From assembly GCF_005233875.1 (NCBI RefSeq), contig NZ_SZPZ01000002.1, positions 558,001 through 622,000 of the forward strand: a stretch of DNA of 64,000 nt. Direction: 5' to 3'. The notes beneath the pieces were generated by a model, which worked only from the letters and a program-made list of their open reading frames with translations, did no database searches and was not told the origin of the DNA. Made by a program: the position numbers and the translations under genes. The number at the start of each line of letters is the position of its first letter. Position 1 is the first letter of the stretch. Positions 46,422 through 54,943 of the stretch are shown here, piece after piece. This DNA comes from Kribbella jiaozuonensis (lineage in GTDB: Bacteria > Actinomycetota > Actinomycetes > Propionibacteriales > Kribbellaceae).

Positions 46422-47048
46422 GTGAGTCAAGAGTCGTCTCAGCCTTCGCCGTACGTGGCGCCGGCGTCGAGTAATCCGTTCGGTGCGCCGCCGGTGGTTG
46501 AGCGTCCGCTGCCGTGGGCGAAGGCCGTGCTGGTGACGGTCGCGGTGTTCCTCGTGGCCGGCGTGGTGGCCGGGTGGGCGTGGCAGGAGTTCTCCCCGCT
46601 CGCGCAGTACACCGTGGACGAGCAGGGCGGTGCGCTCGGCGAGGAGCAGATGACCCGGATCTTCGGGCCGGACGGGACGTTCACCGCGATCGGGTTCCTC
46701 GCCGCGCTGGTGCTCGGTGGAGCGCTGTTCTGGTGGCTGCGGAACTACGGTCCGTGGTCGGTGGCGATTGTTGCCCTCGGCGCCTGCTTGGGTGGGGGCG
46801 TCTGCTGGGGCGTCGGCATGCTGCTCGGGCACGACGCGATCGAGCCGCGGCTGCGGGCCGCCCGGCCGGGTGACCTGGTGGCGGCGCCGCTCGAGCTGCA
46901 TACCTGGACACCGGTGGCCGCATGGCTCGTCGGCGCTGCGCTCGCGTGCGCGGTGATCGCGGCCACGACGTGGCGCGCGGATCCTGTTGCTCCGGTTGCA
47001 ACCACTTCGCAACCTCCTGCGTCAGACCCTGCGCCACCGGTCCACTAG
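46422..47048 (+). CDS. four-span membrane protein, possibly DUF2567 type
   Basis: 208 residues from GTG 46422; an upstream ATG at 46404 is possible. A Pro/Ser-rich N-terminus precedes four membrane spans (about 33-53, 90-110, 118-140, 165-190). The loop after the first span holds GPDGTFTAIGFLAALVLG, similar to DUF2567 proteins found beside dnaE in actinobacteria. CACACT ends six bases before GTG 46422 and there is no ribosome site. Function unknown. Confidence 0.65.
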   Translation: MSQESSQPSPYVAPASSNPFGAPPVVERPLPWAKAVLVTVAVFLVAGVVAGWAWQEFSPLAQYTVDEQGGALGEEQMTRIFGPDGTFTAIGFLAALVLGGALFWWLRNYGPWSVAIVALGACLGGGVCWGVGMLLGHDAIEPRLRAARPGDLVAAPLELHTWTPVAAWLVGAALACAVIAATTWRADPVAPVATTSQPPASDPAPPVH

Positions 47049-47096
47049 CCTTTGCAGGTCCGGCGGGTGAGGCCACCGGAGCCAGCGAGGGAGCTT

Positions 47097-48908
47097 ATGT
47101 CCGACCAGAACCAACCCCCCAACCCGCAGTACCCAGGCGCCGGCGGTCCGCAGTACGGTCCGCCGCCCGGCCAGCACCCGGGCCAGAACCCGTGGCCGCA
47201 GCAGGGCCGGCCGCCGGTTCCGCCGCAGCAGGGTCAGCCGCCGCGGGGGCCGCAGGGACAGCCCCAGGGTCAGCCACAGTACGGACAGCAGCCCGGGTAT
47301 CCGCCGCAGCAGCCGATGCACCCGCAGCAGGGTCAGCCGCAGTACGGCGGGCCGCAGCAGGGGCAGCAGTACGGCCAGCAGTACGGCCAGGGCGGTCCGC
47401 AGTACGGTCAGCCGGGGCAGGCGTCGTACGAGCAGATGCACATCGGTGGTCAGCCGCAGTGGCAGCCAGAGCCGAAGAAGAAGCGCGGCAAGGTGATCCC
47501 GATCATCGCCGCCCTCGCGATGGTCCTGGTCGTGGCCGGCGGCGGAATCTTTGCCTACGGCAAGCTTGCCGGCGGCAAGCAGCCCGCCGACGTGCTGCCG
47601 GGTACGGCGGTTGCGTACGCCAGGGTGGACCTGAACCCGTCCGCCGGCCAGAAGGTCGCCGCGATCCGGTTCATGATGAAGTTCCCGTCGGTGAAGGACA
47701 AGCTCAGGCTGACCGGCGACAAGGACGATCTGCGGCAGAAGCTGTTCGAGCAGATCAAGAAGTCCTCCGGCGACGACCTCGCCGACGTCGACTACGACAA
47801 GGACATCAAGCCGTGGCTCGGCGACCGCGCCGGCGTCGCCGCGCTCCCGCCGGCCGACGGCAAGCGCGAGCCGGACGTGGTGGTCGCGGTCCAGGTGAAG
47901 AACCAGGACGCCGCGAACAAGGGCATGGACAAGCTCCTCGCGAACGAGGACAAGAAGCCCGGCCGCGCGTTCAGCGACGGGTACATGCTGCTGTCCGACG
48001 ACCAGGCGACGGTCGACTCGGCCGTCGAGACCGCCAAGGACAACCCGCTGACCAAGAACGCGAAGTACAGCGCGGACATGGACAAGCTGGGCGAGCAGGG
48101 CTTCCTGTCGGGCTGGGCGGACGTGAAGGGGATCGCCTCGATCACCGGCAAGGTCGACTCCGGTCAGATCGCCGGCCTCGGCGACGCCACGACGGCTGTC
48201 GCGCTGCGGTTCGACGCGTCGTACGTCGAGCTCAAGGGCATCGGCCAGGGCGACAAGAGCATCAAGGTGAACTCGGGCGCCGACGCCGCCGACCTGATCA
48301 CGAAGCTGCCGGACAGCACGGCCGGTGCGATCGCGATCTCCGGTGGCGACAACCTGATCGACACCGCGTGGCAGCAGGTGCAGAAGGCGGGCGGTGAGAA
48401 CCTCAAGCCGATGCTCGACCGGATCAGCGAGGAGACCGGCCTGACGCTGCCGGACGACCTGAAGAGCCTGGCCGGTAAGAACCTCGCGGTCGCGATGGAC
48501 AAGGACACCGCGAACGGTCCGAAGATCGCTGCCCGGATGGAGACCGACCCGGCGAAGGCCGAGCCGGTGGTACAGAAGCTGACCTCGCTGTTGCGGCAGC
48601 GTTCGTCGGCCAACATCCCGATCGAGACCGCGAAGGACGACGACACGCTGGTGGTCTCGACCAGCAAGGAGTACGCCGACCAGGTGCTGCAGGGCGGCAA
48701 CCTCGGCGGGACCGACAACTTCAAGCAGGCGCTGCCGGACACCAAGGGCGCGTTGATGATCGGGTACGTCGACTTCGCGTCGATCGGCTCGCTCAGCCAG
48801 CGGTTCGCCGACGACAAGGACCTGGCGGCGCTCCGCTCGGCCGGCATCGTCACCCGCTCGACCGGCGACGGCCAGGCCGAGTTCAGCCTGCGGGTCGTCG
48901 CGAAGTAG
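47097..48908 (+). CDS. DUF3352 membrane protein with Gln/Pro/Gly-rich cytoplasmic tail
   Basis: 603 residues from ATG 47097 (GAGGGAG six bases upstream). Residues 1-120 are a disordered tail with many QYGQQ, QQGQPP and PQYG units. A membrane span lies at about 134-157 after PKKKRGK. The remaining 445 residues, outside the cell, are a DUF3352 domain (VLPGTAVAYARVDLNPSAGQKVAAIRFM, VSTSKEYADQVL). DUF3352 proteins are abundant in actinobacteria; no activity is known. A terminator hairpin follows at once. Confidence 0.82.
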   Translation: MSDQNQPPNPQYPGAGGPQYGPPPGQHPGQNPWPQQGRPPVPPQQGQPPRGPQGQPQGQPQYGQQPGYPPQQPMHPQQGQPQYGGPQQGQQYGQQYGQGGPQYGQPGQASYEQMHIGGQPQWQPEPKKKRGKVIPIIAALAMVLVVAGGGIFAYGKLAGGKQPADVLPGTAVAYARVDLNPSAGQKVAAIRFMMKFPSVKDKLRLTGDKDDLRQKLFEQIKKSSGDDLADVDYDKDIKPWLGDRAGVAALPPADGKREPDVVVAVQVKNQDAANKGMDKLLANEDKKPGRAFSDGYMLLSDDQATVDSAVETAKDNPLTKNAKYSADMDKLGEQGFLSGWADVKGIASITGKVDSGQIAGLGDATTAVALRFDASYVELKGIGQGDKSIKVNSGADAADLITKLPDSTAGAIAISGGDNLIDTAWQQVQKAGGENLKPMLDRISEETGLTLPDDLKSLAGKNLAVAMDKDTANGPKIAARMETDPAKAEPVVQKLTSLLRQRSSANIPIETAKDDDTLVVSTSKEYADQVLQGGNLGGTDNFKQALPDTKGALMIGYVDFASIGSLSQRFADDKDLAALRSAGIVTRSTGDGQAEFSLRVVAK

Positions 48909-48919
48909 CCACTCGCTGA

Positions 48920-48956
48920 AAGCCCCGGGCGTCCGCACGTGGACGGCCCGGGGCTT
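48920..48956 (+). terminator. terminator after the DUF3352 gene
   Basis: AAGCCCCGGGCGTCC (48920-48934) pairs with GGAC-G-GCCCGGGGCTT (48941-48956), one bulged base, then CTTCTTCGTG. It ends 26 bases before the next start codon. Confidence 0.75.
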
Positions 48957-48969
48957 CTTCGTGATCGTC

Positions 48970-48975
48970 TACAGT
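48970..48975 (+). promoter_or_regulatory. -10 box (TACAGT) for the M20 amidohydrolase gene
   Basis: TACAGT ends six bases before the ATG at 48982; there is no ribosome site. The preceding terminator isolates this gene, so it needs its own promoter. Confidence 0.55.
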
Positions 48976-48981
48976 GCGGAT

Positions 48982-50235
48982 ATGGACGGGGACCTGGTAG
49001 CACGGTTGCGGTCGACCTACGAGGATCTGCACGCTCACCCGGAGCTGTCCGGGGATGAATACCGTACGGCGGGGATCGCCGCGAGCTGGTTGCGTGAACA
49101 GGGCTTCGACGTACTCGAGGGCGTCGGTGGAGCCGGTGTCGTCGGCGTGCTGAGTCAGGGCGACGGGCCGACGGTGTTGCTGCGTGCCGACATGGACGCC
49201 TTGCCGGTCGCCGAAGAGACCGGACTTCCGTACGCGAGCACGGTCGACGGCGTCATGCACGCCTGCGGTCATGACATGCACGTCACCTGCCTCCTCGGCG
49301 CTGCGGTCGAGCTGGCCGCCGACCGCGACGGGTGGCGCGGGACGCTGGTGGTCGTGTTCCAGCCTGCCGAGGAGCTCGGCGCCGGCGCTCGGGACATGGT
49401 CGACGACGGCCTGTACCAGAAGGTGCCGAAACCCGACATCGTTCTCGGCCAGCACGTGGCCCCGATCCCGGCGGGCACGCTGGGGTTGCGACCCGGACCC
49501 TCGTTCGCGTCCGCCGACACCCTGCGCGTCACGCTGTTCGGTGTGGGCGGTCACGGGTCCCGCCCGGAGGCGACGGTCGATCCGGTCCTGCTCGCGGCGA
49601 CGACCACCGTCCGCCTGCACACCGTGGTCTCCCGGGAGGTCGCCGGCAACGACACCGCCGTACTCACTGTCGGTGCGATCAACGCCGGCACGAAGGCCAA
49701 CATCATCCCCGACAAGGCCGAGTTGCTGGTGAATGTCCGCAGCTACTCCGAGCAGGTGCGCGGCCGGGTGCTCGGAGCGATCGAGCGCATCGTCGCCGCG
49801 GAGGCTCAGGCCGCCGGGGCCCCGCGACCGCCGACCGTCGAGCGACTGGAGGCCGTGCCCGCCCTGATCAACGATGCTGCCGCCACCGAACGGACGCAGC
49901 AGGTGCTGGAGTCCGTCGTCGGTGCCGGACGGGTGGTCGACCCGGGCCTGATCACGGGCAGCGAGGACGTCGGCATTCTCGCCGAGTCCGCCGACGCGCC
50001 GATCGTCTACTGGCTGCTCGGCGGGGCCGACCCGGCCGAGTTCGCCGGCGCCGAGTCGATGGAGCAGATTGTCCAGGTCGTGGCCGGTCTGCCGTCCAAT
50101 CACTCGCCGCACTACCACCCGGTCCCGAGCCCGACGATCGAGATCGGTGTCAACGCACTGGTCACCGCGGCCCGCCACTGGCTCGATTCTTTGCCGGGTG
50201 ATGTCGAAAAGCCGGGACCGGGTTCTACCTCCTGA
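48982..50235 (+). CDS. M20 family metallo-amidohydrolase
   Basis: 417 residues. Metal-ligand regions typical of the M20D/hippurate hydrolase group: LLRADMDALPV, HACGHDMHVTCLLGAA, VVFQPAEELGAGA (catalytic Glu) and the dimerisation domain with GGHGSRPEATVDPV; a final His is in NHSPHYHP. It hydrolyses N-acyl or amidated amino acids, metal-dependent and cytoplasmic; the substrate is not known. Most related enzymes act on N-acetyl amino acids or auxin conjugates. Leaderless start. Confidence 0.85.
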   Translation: MDGDLVARLRSTYEDLHAHPELSGDEYRTAGIAASWLREQGFDVLEGVGGAGVVGVLSQGDGPTVLLRADMDALPVAEETGLPYASTVDGVMHACGHDMHVTCLLGAAVELAADRDGWRGTLVVVFQPAEELGAGARDMVDDGLYQKVPKPDIVLGQHVAPIPAGTLGLRPGPSFASADTLRVTLFGVGGHGSRPEATVDPVLLAATTTVRLHTVVSREVAGNDTAVLTVGAINAGTKANIIPDKAELLVNVRSYSEQVRGRVLGAIERIVAAEAQAAGAPRPPTVERLEAVPALINDAAATERTQQVLESVVGAGRVVDPGLITGSEDVGILAESADAPIVYWLLGGADPAEFAGAESMEQIVQVVAGLPSNHSPHYHPVPSPTIEIGVNALVTAARHWLDSLPGDVEKPGPGSTS

Positions 50236-50269
50236 GTGAAAGCACCTCTTCACGAGAAGGAGAACCACC

Positions 50270-50641
50270 ATGAACCACATCAGCGAGATCCGGACCGTCG
50301 GCGTACCGGTGACCGACCAGGACCGTGCGGTCGCGTTCTACACCGAGACGCTGGGCTTCGAGGTGTTGATGGACGCCCCGCTGCCGCAGTTCGGCGGTCG
50401 CTGGATCGTCGTCGCGCCGGCCGGATCGTCCGCGAGCATCGCGCTCGTACCAGCGTCGGAAGGCAACCCGGCCGGTGTCGACACCGGCATCCGGATGGGC
50501 AGCCAGGACGCGAAGGCCGCCCATCAGCATTTCCTCGACAGCGGCGTGGACACCGACGAGCTGCTCGAGTGGCCTGGAGTCCCGCCGATGTTCAGCCTGC
50601 GGGACCAGGACGGAAATCGTCTCTACGTCTCGCAGTTCTGA
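50270..50641 (+). CDS. VOC superfamily (glyoxalase-like) protein
   Basis: 123 residues, one pair of beta-alpha-beta-beta-beta modules: VGVPVTDQDRAVAFYTETLGFEV and FSLRDQDGNRLYVSQF. Members include glyoxalases, dioxygenases and resistance proteins; this short form with RDQDGN is the common, uncharacterised type. ATG 50270 has AAGGAGAA eight bases upstream. Its stop directly abuts the stop of the convergent SDR gene. Function unknown. Confidence 0.8.
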   Translation: MNHISEIRTVGVPVTDQDRAVAFYTETLGFEVLMDAPLPQFGGRWIVVAPAGSSASIALVPASEGNPAGVDTGIRMGSQDAKAAHQHFLDSGVDTDELLEWPGVPPMFSLRDQDGNRLYVSQF

Positions 50642-51406
50642 CTACAGCCGTACTCCGGTGAGCGAGGCGCAGGCTTCCAGGAACCCCTCCTGCGCCTCGC
50701 GATCCGAAGCCAGTGGATGAGTCCGATGCGGCCGCTCGTGGTAGTAATACCCACCGCTGCCGGTGTCCGTCGCGGTCGCCAGCCACGCCTGCGTCAGGTG
50801 TCCCTGACTGAGGTCGCCCGGCGCACCGCGACCGCCCATCTTGGTCGGCACCCAGCCGGGGTCGACCGCGTTCGACTGCACCTCCGGCCACAGCCGGGCG
50901 ACGGCGAAGGTCAGCAGTACGTCGTGCAGCTTGGAGTCCGAATACGCCTGCGCTCCACGCCACCGCCGCCGTACCCACTGGAGATCGTCCAGCTCCAGGT
51001 CGCCGCCGAGGTGCATGCCCGAGCTGAGGTAGATCAGCCGGTCCGGCCTCTCGATGAGGACAGTCAGCAGGTACGGCGCGAGCGCGTTGATCGCGAACAC
51101 GTGCTCCAACCCGTCGACCGTCTTTCTTCGCGGCTCTTGGTACCCGACCGCCGCGTTGTGTACGACGACATCGAACCGGCCGGACTCGTTCGCCTGCCGC
51201 GCCACGTCCCGCGTCTCGTCGAGACTTGAGAGGTCGCCGACGACGGCCGTGGCCGCGCCCGGGACAGCCGCGAGAGCCTCGCGCGCACGTCGCTCGCTGC
51301 GAGCGTGGAGCACGACCTCATGCCCCTGTGCGACCAGCTCCCGCGCGAGCATCCGCCCGAGGCCGTCCGCCGAACCAGTGATCAGAGTGCGTGTCACAGC
51401 ACCCAC
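50642..51406 (-). CDS. short-chain dehydrogenase/reductase
   Basis: 254 residues. Cofactor loop TLITGSADGLGRMLA, VVGDLSSL (Asp contact), VHNAAVGYQ (NAG-type motif) and catalytic YSDSK in AYSDSKLHDVLL. It resembles the retinol dehydrogenase/WW-domain oxidoreductase-like SDR group. The substrate is unknown. GTG 51406 has GAGG four bases upstream; GTG 51397 three codons later is possible. It lies just downstream of a second SDR gene, six bases away, on the same strand. Confidence 0.85.
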   Translation of the reverse strand: MGAVTRTLITGSADGLGRMLARELVAQGHEVVLHARSERRAREALAAVPGAATAVVGDLSSLDETRDVARQANESGRFDVVVHNAAVGYQEPRRKTVDGLEHVFAINALAPYLLTVLIERPDRLIYLSSGMHLGGDLELDDLQWVRRRWRGAQAYSDSKLHDVLLTFAVARLWPEVQSNAVDPGWVPTKMGGRGAPGDLSQGHLTQAWLATATDTGSGGYYYHERPHRTHPLASDREAQEGFLEACASLTGVRL

Positions 51407-51412
51407 TCTGCC

Positions 51413-52132
51413 TCACACCAGCACATGGCCGCCGTCGACCGACACGATCGAGCCGGTCGCGTACCCCTGGTTCATCAGGTAGACGTACGCCGACGCGATG
51501 TCCGTAACCTCACCGACCCGGCCGACCGGGATCAGTCGCGACGTCTCGTCGTACAGCGTCTGCTGGTCCTCGACGGACATGTTCGACCACAGCGGCGAGC
51601 GGACCACGCCGGGCTTGACCGCGTTGACGCGCAGCGGGGCCAGCTCCACAGCGAGTGCGCGGACCAGTGAGTCGACCGCTCCGCAGATGCTGGCCGCCAC
51701 CGACCAGCCCGGACCGGGACGGTCGCCGGCGGCGCCGGTCGTGAGTACGACGGAGCCGCCAGGGCGGATCTTGGACGCGGCGGCGCTGACCGCACCGAGG
51801 GCGCCGAAGTAGCGAAGCTCGAACGCCTTGCGAGCCCGGGCGAGGTCCATCGACACGACCTCGAGCAGGGCAAGCGACTCACCGGCCGTGTAGACGAGGT
51901 GGTCGAACGGGTCGAGGCCCGCGAAGAACTCCGTCACCGCCGCGGAGTCGGTGAGGTCGACTGCCTCACCCGAAGCCGAGTCGGGCAGGGACTCCAGGGC
52001 ACGCTTCACCGATTCAGGGTTGCTGGAGGCAACGATCACGGTCGCGCCTTGCGCCGCGGCCAGTTGAGCGGTGGCCAGGCCGATTCCCGACGTACCGCCG
52101 AGGATGACGACGCGTTGGTTCTGCAAGGACAT
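51413..52132 (-). CDS. SDR-family protein lacking the usual YxxxK motif
   Basis: 239 residues from ATG 52132 (AAAGG eight bases upstream). Cofactor loop VVILGGTSGIGLATAQLA, then VDLTDSAAV and LVYTAGESLAL. Where YxxxK is expected the sequence reads GWSVAASICGAVDSLVRAL, so the catalytic Tyr and Lys are absent, as in a known subgroup of SDR proteins. C-terminal VNAVKPGVVRSPLW and GSIVSVDGGHVLV are SDR-typical. It is divergent from a LysR gene across 100 bases with a palindrome, the usual regulator-target layout. Confidence 0.85.
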   Translation of the reverse strand: MSLQNQRVVILGGTSGIGLATAQLAAAQGATVIVASSNPESVKRALESLPDSASGEAVDLTDSAAVTEFFAGLDPFDHLVYTAGESLALLEVVSMDLARARKAFELRYFGALGAVSAAASKIRPGGSVVLTTGAAGDRPGPGWSVAASICGAVDSLVRALAVELAPLRVNAVKPGVVRSPLWSNMSVEDQQTLYDETSRLIPVGRVGEVTDIASAYVYLMNQGYATGSIVSVDGGHVLV

Positions 52133-52214
52133 GGGAAGACCTTTCGTGGTGGGGGATTCCCTTCCACGATGCGGTCGGCGGGCAGCCGCCGTCCAAGACC
52201 TGTTCCGGTCGCTG

Positions 52215-52233
52215 TAATACTCTGAAGGTATTA
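52215..52233. promoter_or_regulatory. LysR-type operator TAATAC-N7-GTATTA
   Basis: A perfect 6-bp inverted repeat (52215-52220 and 52228-52233) with a T-N11-A core. It overlaps the A of the LysR start codon and faces the divergent SDR gene. Confidence 0.6.
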
Positions 52234-53108
52234 TGGATCTCGATCTCCGCAAGCTCCGGTACTTCGTGGCCGTCGCCGAGGAACTGCATTTCGGCCGGGC
52301 GGCGGAGCGGTTGCACATCGCGCAGCCGGTGCTGTCCCGGCAGATCCGGGCGCTCGAGGACGAGCTCAGGGCGCAACTCTTCGTCCGCACCAAGCGCGCC
52401 ACCGAGCTGACCCCGGCCGGGCGGCAACTCCTCGACGACGCACGCCCGCTTCTCTCCGCGGCGGATGCGACACGTCGACGAGTGGCCCAAGCGGCACGCG
52501 GCTCGAAGACGTTCACGATCGGCTTCATGCCGGGTCTCACCGTGACCGAAGCAGTCCGCGCGTTCGGCGCGAGCCACCCCGACATCGACGTCGAGCTGAT
52601 CCGGACCACCTGGAACGACCAGGTCGACGTACTGCACGACGGCCGGGTCGACGTCAGCATCGTCCGGTTGCCGATCGACCAGGCCGGGCTGACCGTTCGC
52701 CCGCTGTTCGAGGAGCCACGCGTCGCGATGCTCCCCTCCGACCACCGCCTCGCAGGCAAGCCCGTCATCGACATCACCGACCTCGCCGACGAGCACCTGC
52801 TCCAGGACCCGGACGCCGTACCCGAATGGCGCGACATCGCCCTCGAACTCCGCACCCGCACCGCCAAGCCGATCCCCGCAATGCGCAGCGTCGAAGAAAA
52901 ACTCGAACACGTCGCCACCGGCCGCGGCATCTCGATCATCCCGCTGTCCGTGGCGACGTTCTACCGTCGCCCCGATGTTGTCGCCGTCCCCGTCACCGAC
53001 CTTGCCCACAACAGCGTCTGTCTCGCGTGGGTCTCCACCCGGCGTTCGCGGCTGATCCAGGAGTTCGCCGCGCTGGCCGGGACCGTCGACTGGAACGCTG
53101 CCCGATAG
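52233..53108 (+). CDS. LysR family transcriptional regulator
   Basis: 291 residues. Winged helix-turn-helix at 1-62: LRKLRYFVAVAEELHFGRAAERL, then AQPVLSRQIRALEDELRAQLF. The effector-binding domain spans residues 90-290 (FTIGFMPGLTVTEAVRAF). The start codon lies in its own candidate operator; TACTCT at 52218-52223 is a possible -10 box. Likely target is the divergent SDR gene; the effector is unknown. It ends before a GC-rich hairpin. Confidence 0.88.
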   Translation: MDLDLRKLRYFVAVAEELHFGRAAERLHIAQPVLSRQIRALEDELRAQLFVRTKRATELTPAGRQLLDDARPLLSAADATRRRVAQAARGSKTFTIGFMPGLTVTEAVRAFGASHPDIDVELIRTTWNDQVDVLHDGRVDVSIVRLPIDQAGLTVRPLFEEPRVAMLPSDHRLAGKPVIDITDLADEHLLQDPDAVPEWRDIALELRTRTAKPIPAMRSVEEKLEHVATGRGISIIPLSVATFYRRPDVVAVPVTDLAHNSVCLAWVSTRRSRLIQEFAALAGTVDWNAAR

Positions 53109-53112
53109 GGCA

Positions 53113-53138
53113 GTGCCACCGGATCGAATCGGTGGCAC
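53113..53138 (+). terminator. hairpin after the LysR gene
   Basis: GTGCCACCG (53113-53121) pairs perfectly with CGGTGGCAC (53130-53138), loop GATCGAAT. No T run; it ends nine bases before the next ATG, so it could also affect that gene. Confidence 0.45.
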
Positions 53139-53147
53139 GATCGAAGG

Positions 53148-54284
53148 ATGCGGTGGAGCGCAGCCGCCCTCCTGGTGCTTGCGCTGATGGGATGTTCTGG
53201 TGGGGGAGACAGGCCAACAGCTCAGCCGGGCGCGCCCGCGACGCTGCCGGCGCCCGGCACGGCAACCCTCGAACCGGCGAAGGCCAGGTCCTTGCAGGAC
53301 GTCCTCGCGAAGGTCGTCGCCGTCCCGGACAGCCCGTCCGGCTCGCGAGGTGTGACCGCGGCCGTGGTCACCGACAACTGGGTGTGGTCGGGCGCGGCCG
53401 GAGCGGACATCCGCGGTACGCCGTTGCGGCCGAACACCAGCATCCCGGTCGAGAGCATCACGAAGACCTTCGTCGCCGCCGAGATACTGCTACTCGCCCA
53501 AGCGAAGAAGCTCGATCTCGAGGCGCCGCTGTCGACCTACGTGCAGCACAAGCTGACCGCGAACAATGCGACCGTTCGTCAGCACCTGTCGATGACGGCA
53601 GGTGTGCAGGACTTCCAGTCGGCCGACTACGGCGAGCTGGCCGACGCGGTCGCCGCCGCACCGAGCAGGCACTGGACGATCGACGAGTCGCTGAACTACT
53701 TCACGACGGCGGTCAAGTCGCCGGGCGGTTCGCCCAGCTTCAGCAATCCGAGCTACGCGCTGCTCGCGATGCTGATCGAGAAGGTGACCGGCGGTCCGTT
53801 CGCTGCTGCGCTGCGGCGCGATCTGGTCGCGCCCGCCGGTCTGCAGCACGCGGCCTTCCAGGACGGGGAGAAGCCGCAGCCACCGGTGGTCGGTGACGAC
53901 AACGACTCGTGCGGTGAACCCGACGGCTACGTCCCGTGCCGTGCCTTCGCGAGCGCCACCGCGCCGTACGGCGGGCTGGCCGCCGATGCGCCGACCGTCG
54001 CTCGTTGGGGTTACCAACTGTACGGCGGACGCGTGCTGCCGCCCGGCCCGACCGGCGAGCTGACCAAGGGCACCGACTACGGCCTCGGCACGATGCTGAT
54101 GGCGCGACAGTTCGGCCTCGGTACGGCGTACGGGCACGTTGGCGACGGACCTGACCACTCCAGCCTGCTGGTCGTGATCCCGGAGAAGCGGGTGTCGGTC
54201 GCGCTGATCCTCGCCGACGGCGGCCGGAACATCGGTGTGCCGATGGCCGAGCTGACGAAGGCGCTCGAGCCGTTGCTCAGCTGA
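53148..54284 (+). CDS. lipoprotein serine hydrolase, beta-lactamase/D-Ala-D-Ala carboxypeptidase family
   Basis: 378 residues. An N-terminal lipoprotein signal ends in ALMGC at residues 12-16, followed by a Gly/Pro/Thr linker. SxxK is SITK at 103-106 (nucleophile Ser103). The second motif region reads SFSNPSYALLAMLIEKVTGG, and GHVGDGPDHSSLLVVIP near the C-terminus is the HxG-type third motif. Class C fold proteins of this kind are mostly esterases or D-amino peptidases; beta-lactam resistance is not implied. Anchored outside the membrane. Confidence 0.82.
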   Translation: MRWSAAALLVLALMGCSGGGDRPTAQPGAPATLPAPGTATLEPAKARSLQDVLAKVVAVPDSPSGSRGVTAAVVTDNWVWSGAAGADIRGTPLRPNTSIPVESITKTFVAAEILLLAQAKKLDLEAPLSTYVQHKLTANNATVRQHLSMTAGVQDFQSADYGELADAVAAAPSRHWTIDESLNYFTTAVKSPGGSPSFSNPSYALLAMLIEKVTGGPFAAALRRDLVAPAGLQHAAFQDGEKPQPPVVGDDNDSCGEPDGYVPCRAFASATAPYGGLAADAPTVARWGYQLYGGRVLPPGPTGELTKGTDYGLGTMLMARQFGLGTAYGHVGDGPDHSSLLVVIPEKRVSVALILADGGRNIGVPMAELTKALEPLLS

Positions 54285-54287
54285 TCG

Positions 54288-54860
54288 TCAGCGACGCACC
54301 CGGTAGCGGATGTGGGTTGCCTGCGGGGTGTCGATCACGCGCGCGATCTCCAGCTCGATCCGCTCAGGCAGTACGTCGAAGAGCCGCATCCCGCCGCCGA
54401 AGAGCACCGGGACCTGGTCGATCTGCAGCTCGTCGAGTACGCCGGCCGCCAGCGCCTTCTGCGCGGTGACCGCGCCGTGAACCAGCACATCCTTGTCACC
54501 GGCTGCTGCCTTCGCCTGCGCGATCGCAGTCTCGACGTCGCTCACGAACGTCACCTTCTCGTACGGCGAAGTCGCGGTCAGGTCGCTGGTGACGACGAAG
54601 ATCGGTACGCCGTGGTGGTCGCCGCCGTAGAAGTCGACCTGCTCGCCCGTACGGCGGCCGACCACGACCGCGCCGGTCGCCTGCAGTTCGTCCCAGATCA
54701 CTGCGGCCTCACCCGCGGGCCGGCCGACGTCGCCGTCCTCGTTCAGGTACCACTGGTGCAGCCGCATGAACTCGTCGCCGCCCGGGTTACCGATCCCGTC
54801 GTTCGGACCCGCGATGTAGCCGTCGGCGGACATCGACATCAACAACACAGCTGAAGACAT
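54288..54860 (-). CDS. dihydrofolate reductase/RibD C-terminal-like protein
   Basis: 190 residues from ATG 54860 (GGGAGAG six bases upstream). MSMSADGYIAGPNDGIGNPGG is the RibD_C/DHFR-like N-terminus, with ATGAVVVGRRTGEQ and LVHGAVTAQKALAAGVLDELQIDQVPVLFGGGMRLF (read in parts: VLHGA-type loop, DQVPVLFGGG) forming the NADPH site. These stand-alone proteins are uncharacterised reductases and not true DHFR. It is convergent with the serine hydrolase, three bases apart. Confidence 0.82.
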   Translation of the reverse strand: MSSAVLLMSMSADGYIAGPNDGIGNPGGDEFMRLHQWYLNEDGDVGRPAGEAAVIWDELQATGAVVVGRRTGEQVDFYGGDHHGVPIFVVTSDLTATSPYEKVTFVSDVETAIAQAKAAAGDKDVLVHGAVTAQKALAAGVLDELQIDQVPVLFGGGMRLFDVLPERIELEIARVIDTPQATHIRYRVRR

Positions 54861-54943
54861 GAGCGCTCTCCCTCGGCTCGATGGCGCGGCTGATCCGCAC
54901 CATCCTCTGCCTTCGCGTCGAAGAACCCCGGCCGGTTTCGACA

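Noticed and set aside
42810..47012. A 1400-codon open frame on the minus strand opposite dnaE
   Set aside because: It mirrors the codon periodicity of dnaE; the predicted protein is Arg/Val/Leu/Asp-rich without domains. Such shadows are normal in high-GC DNA.
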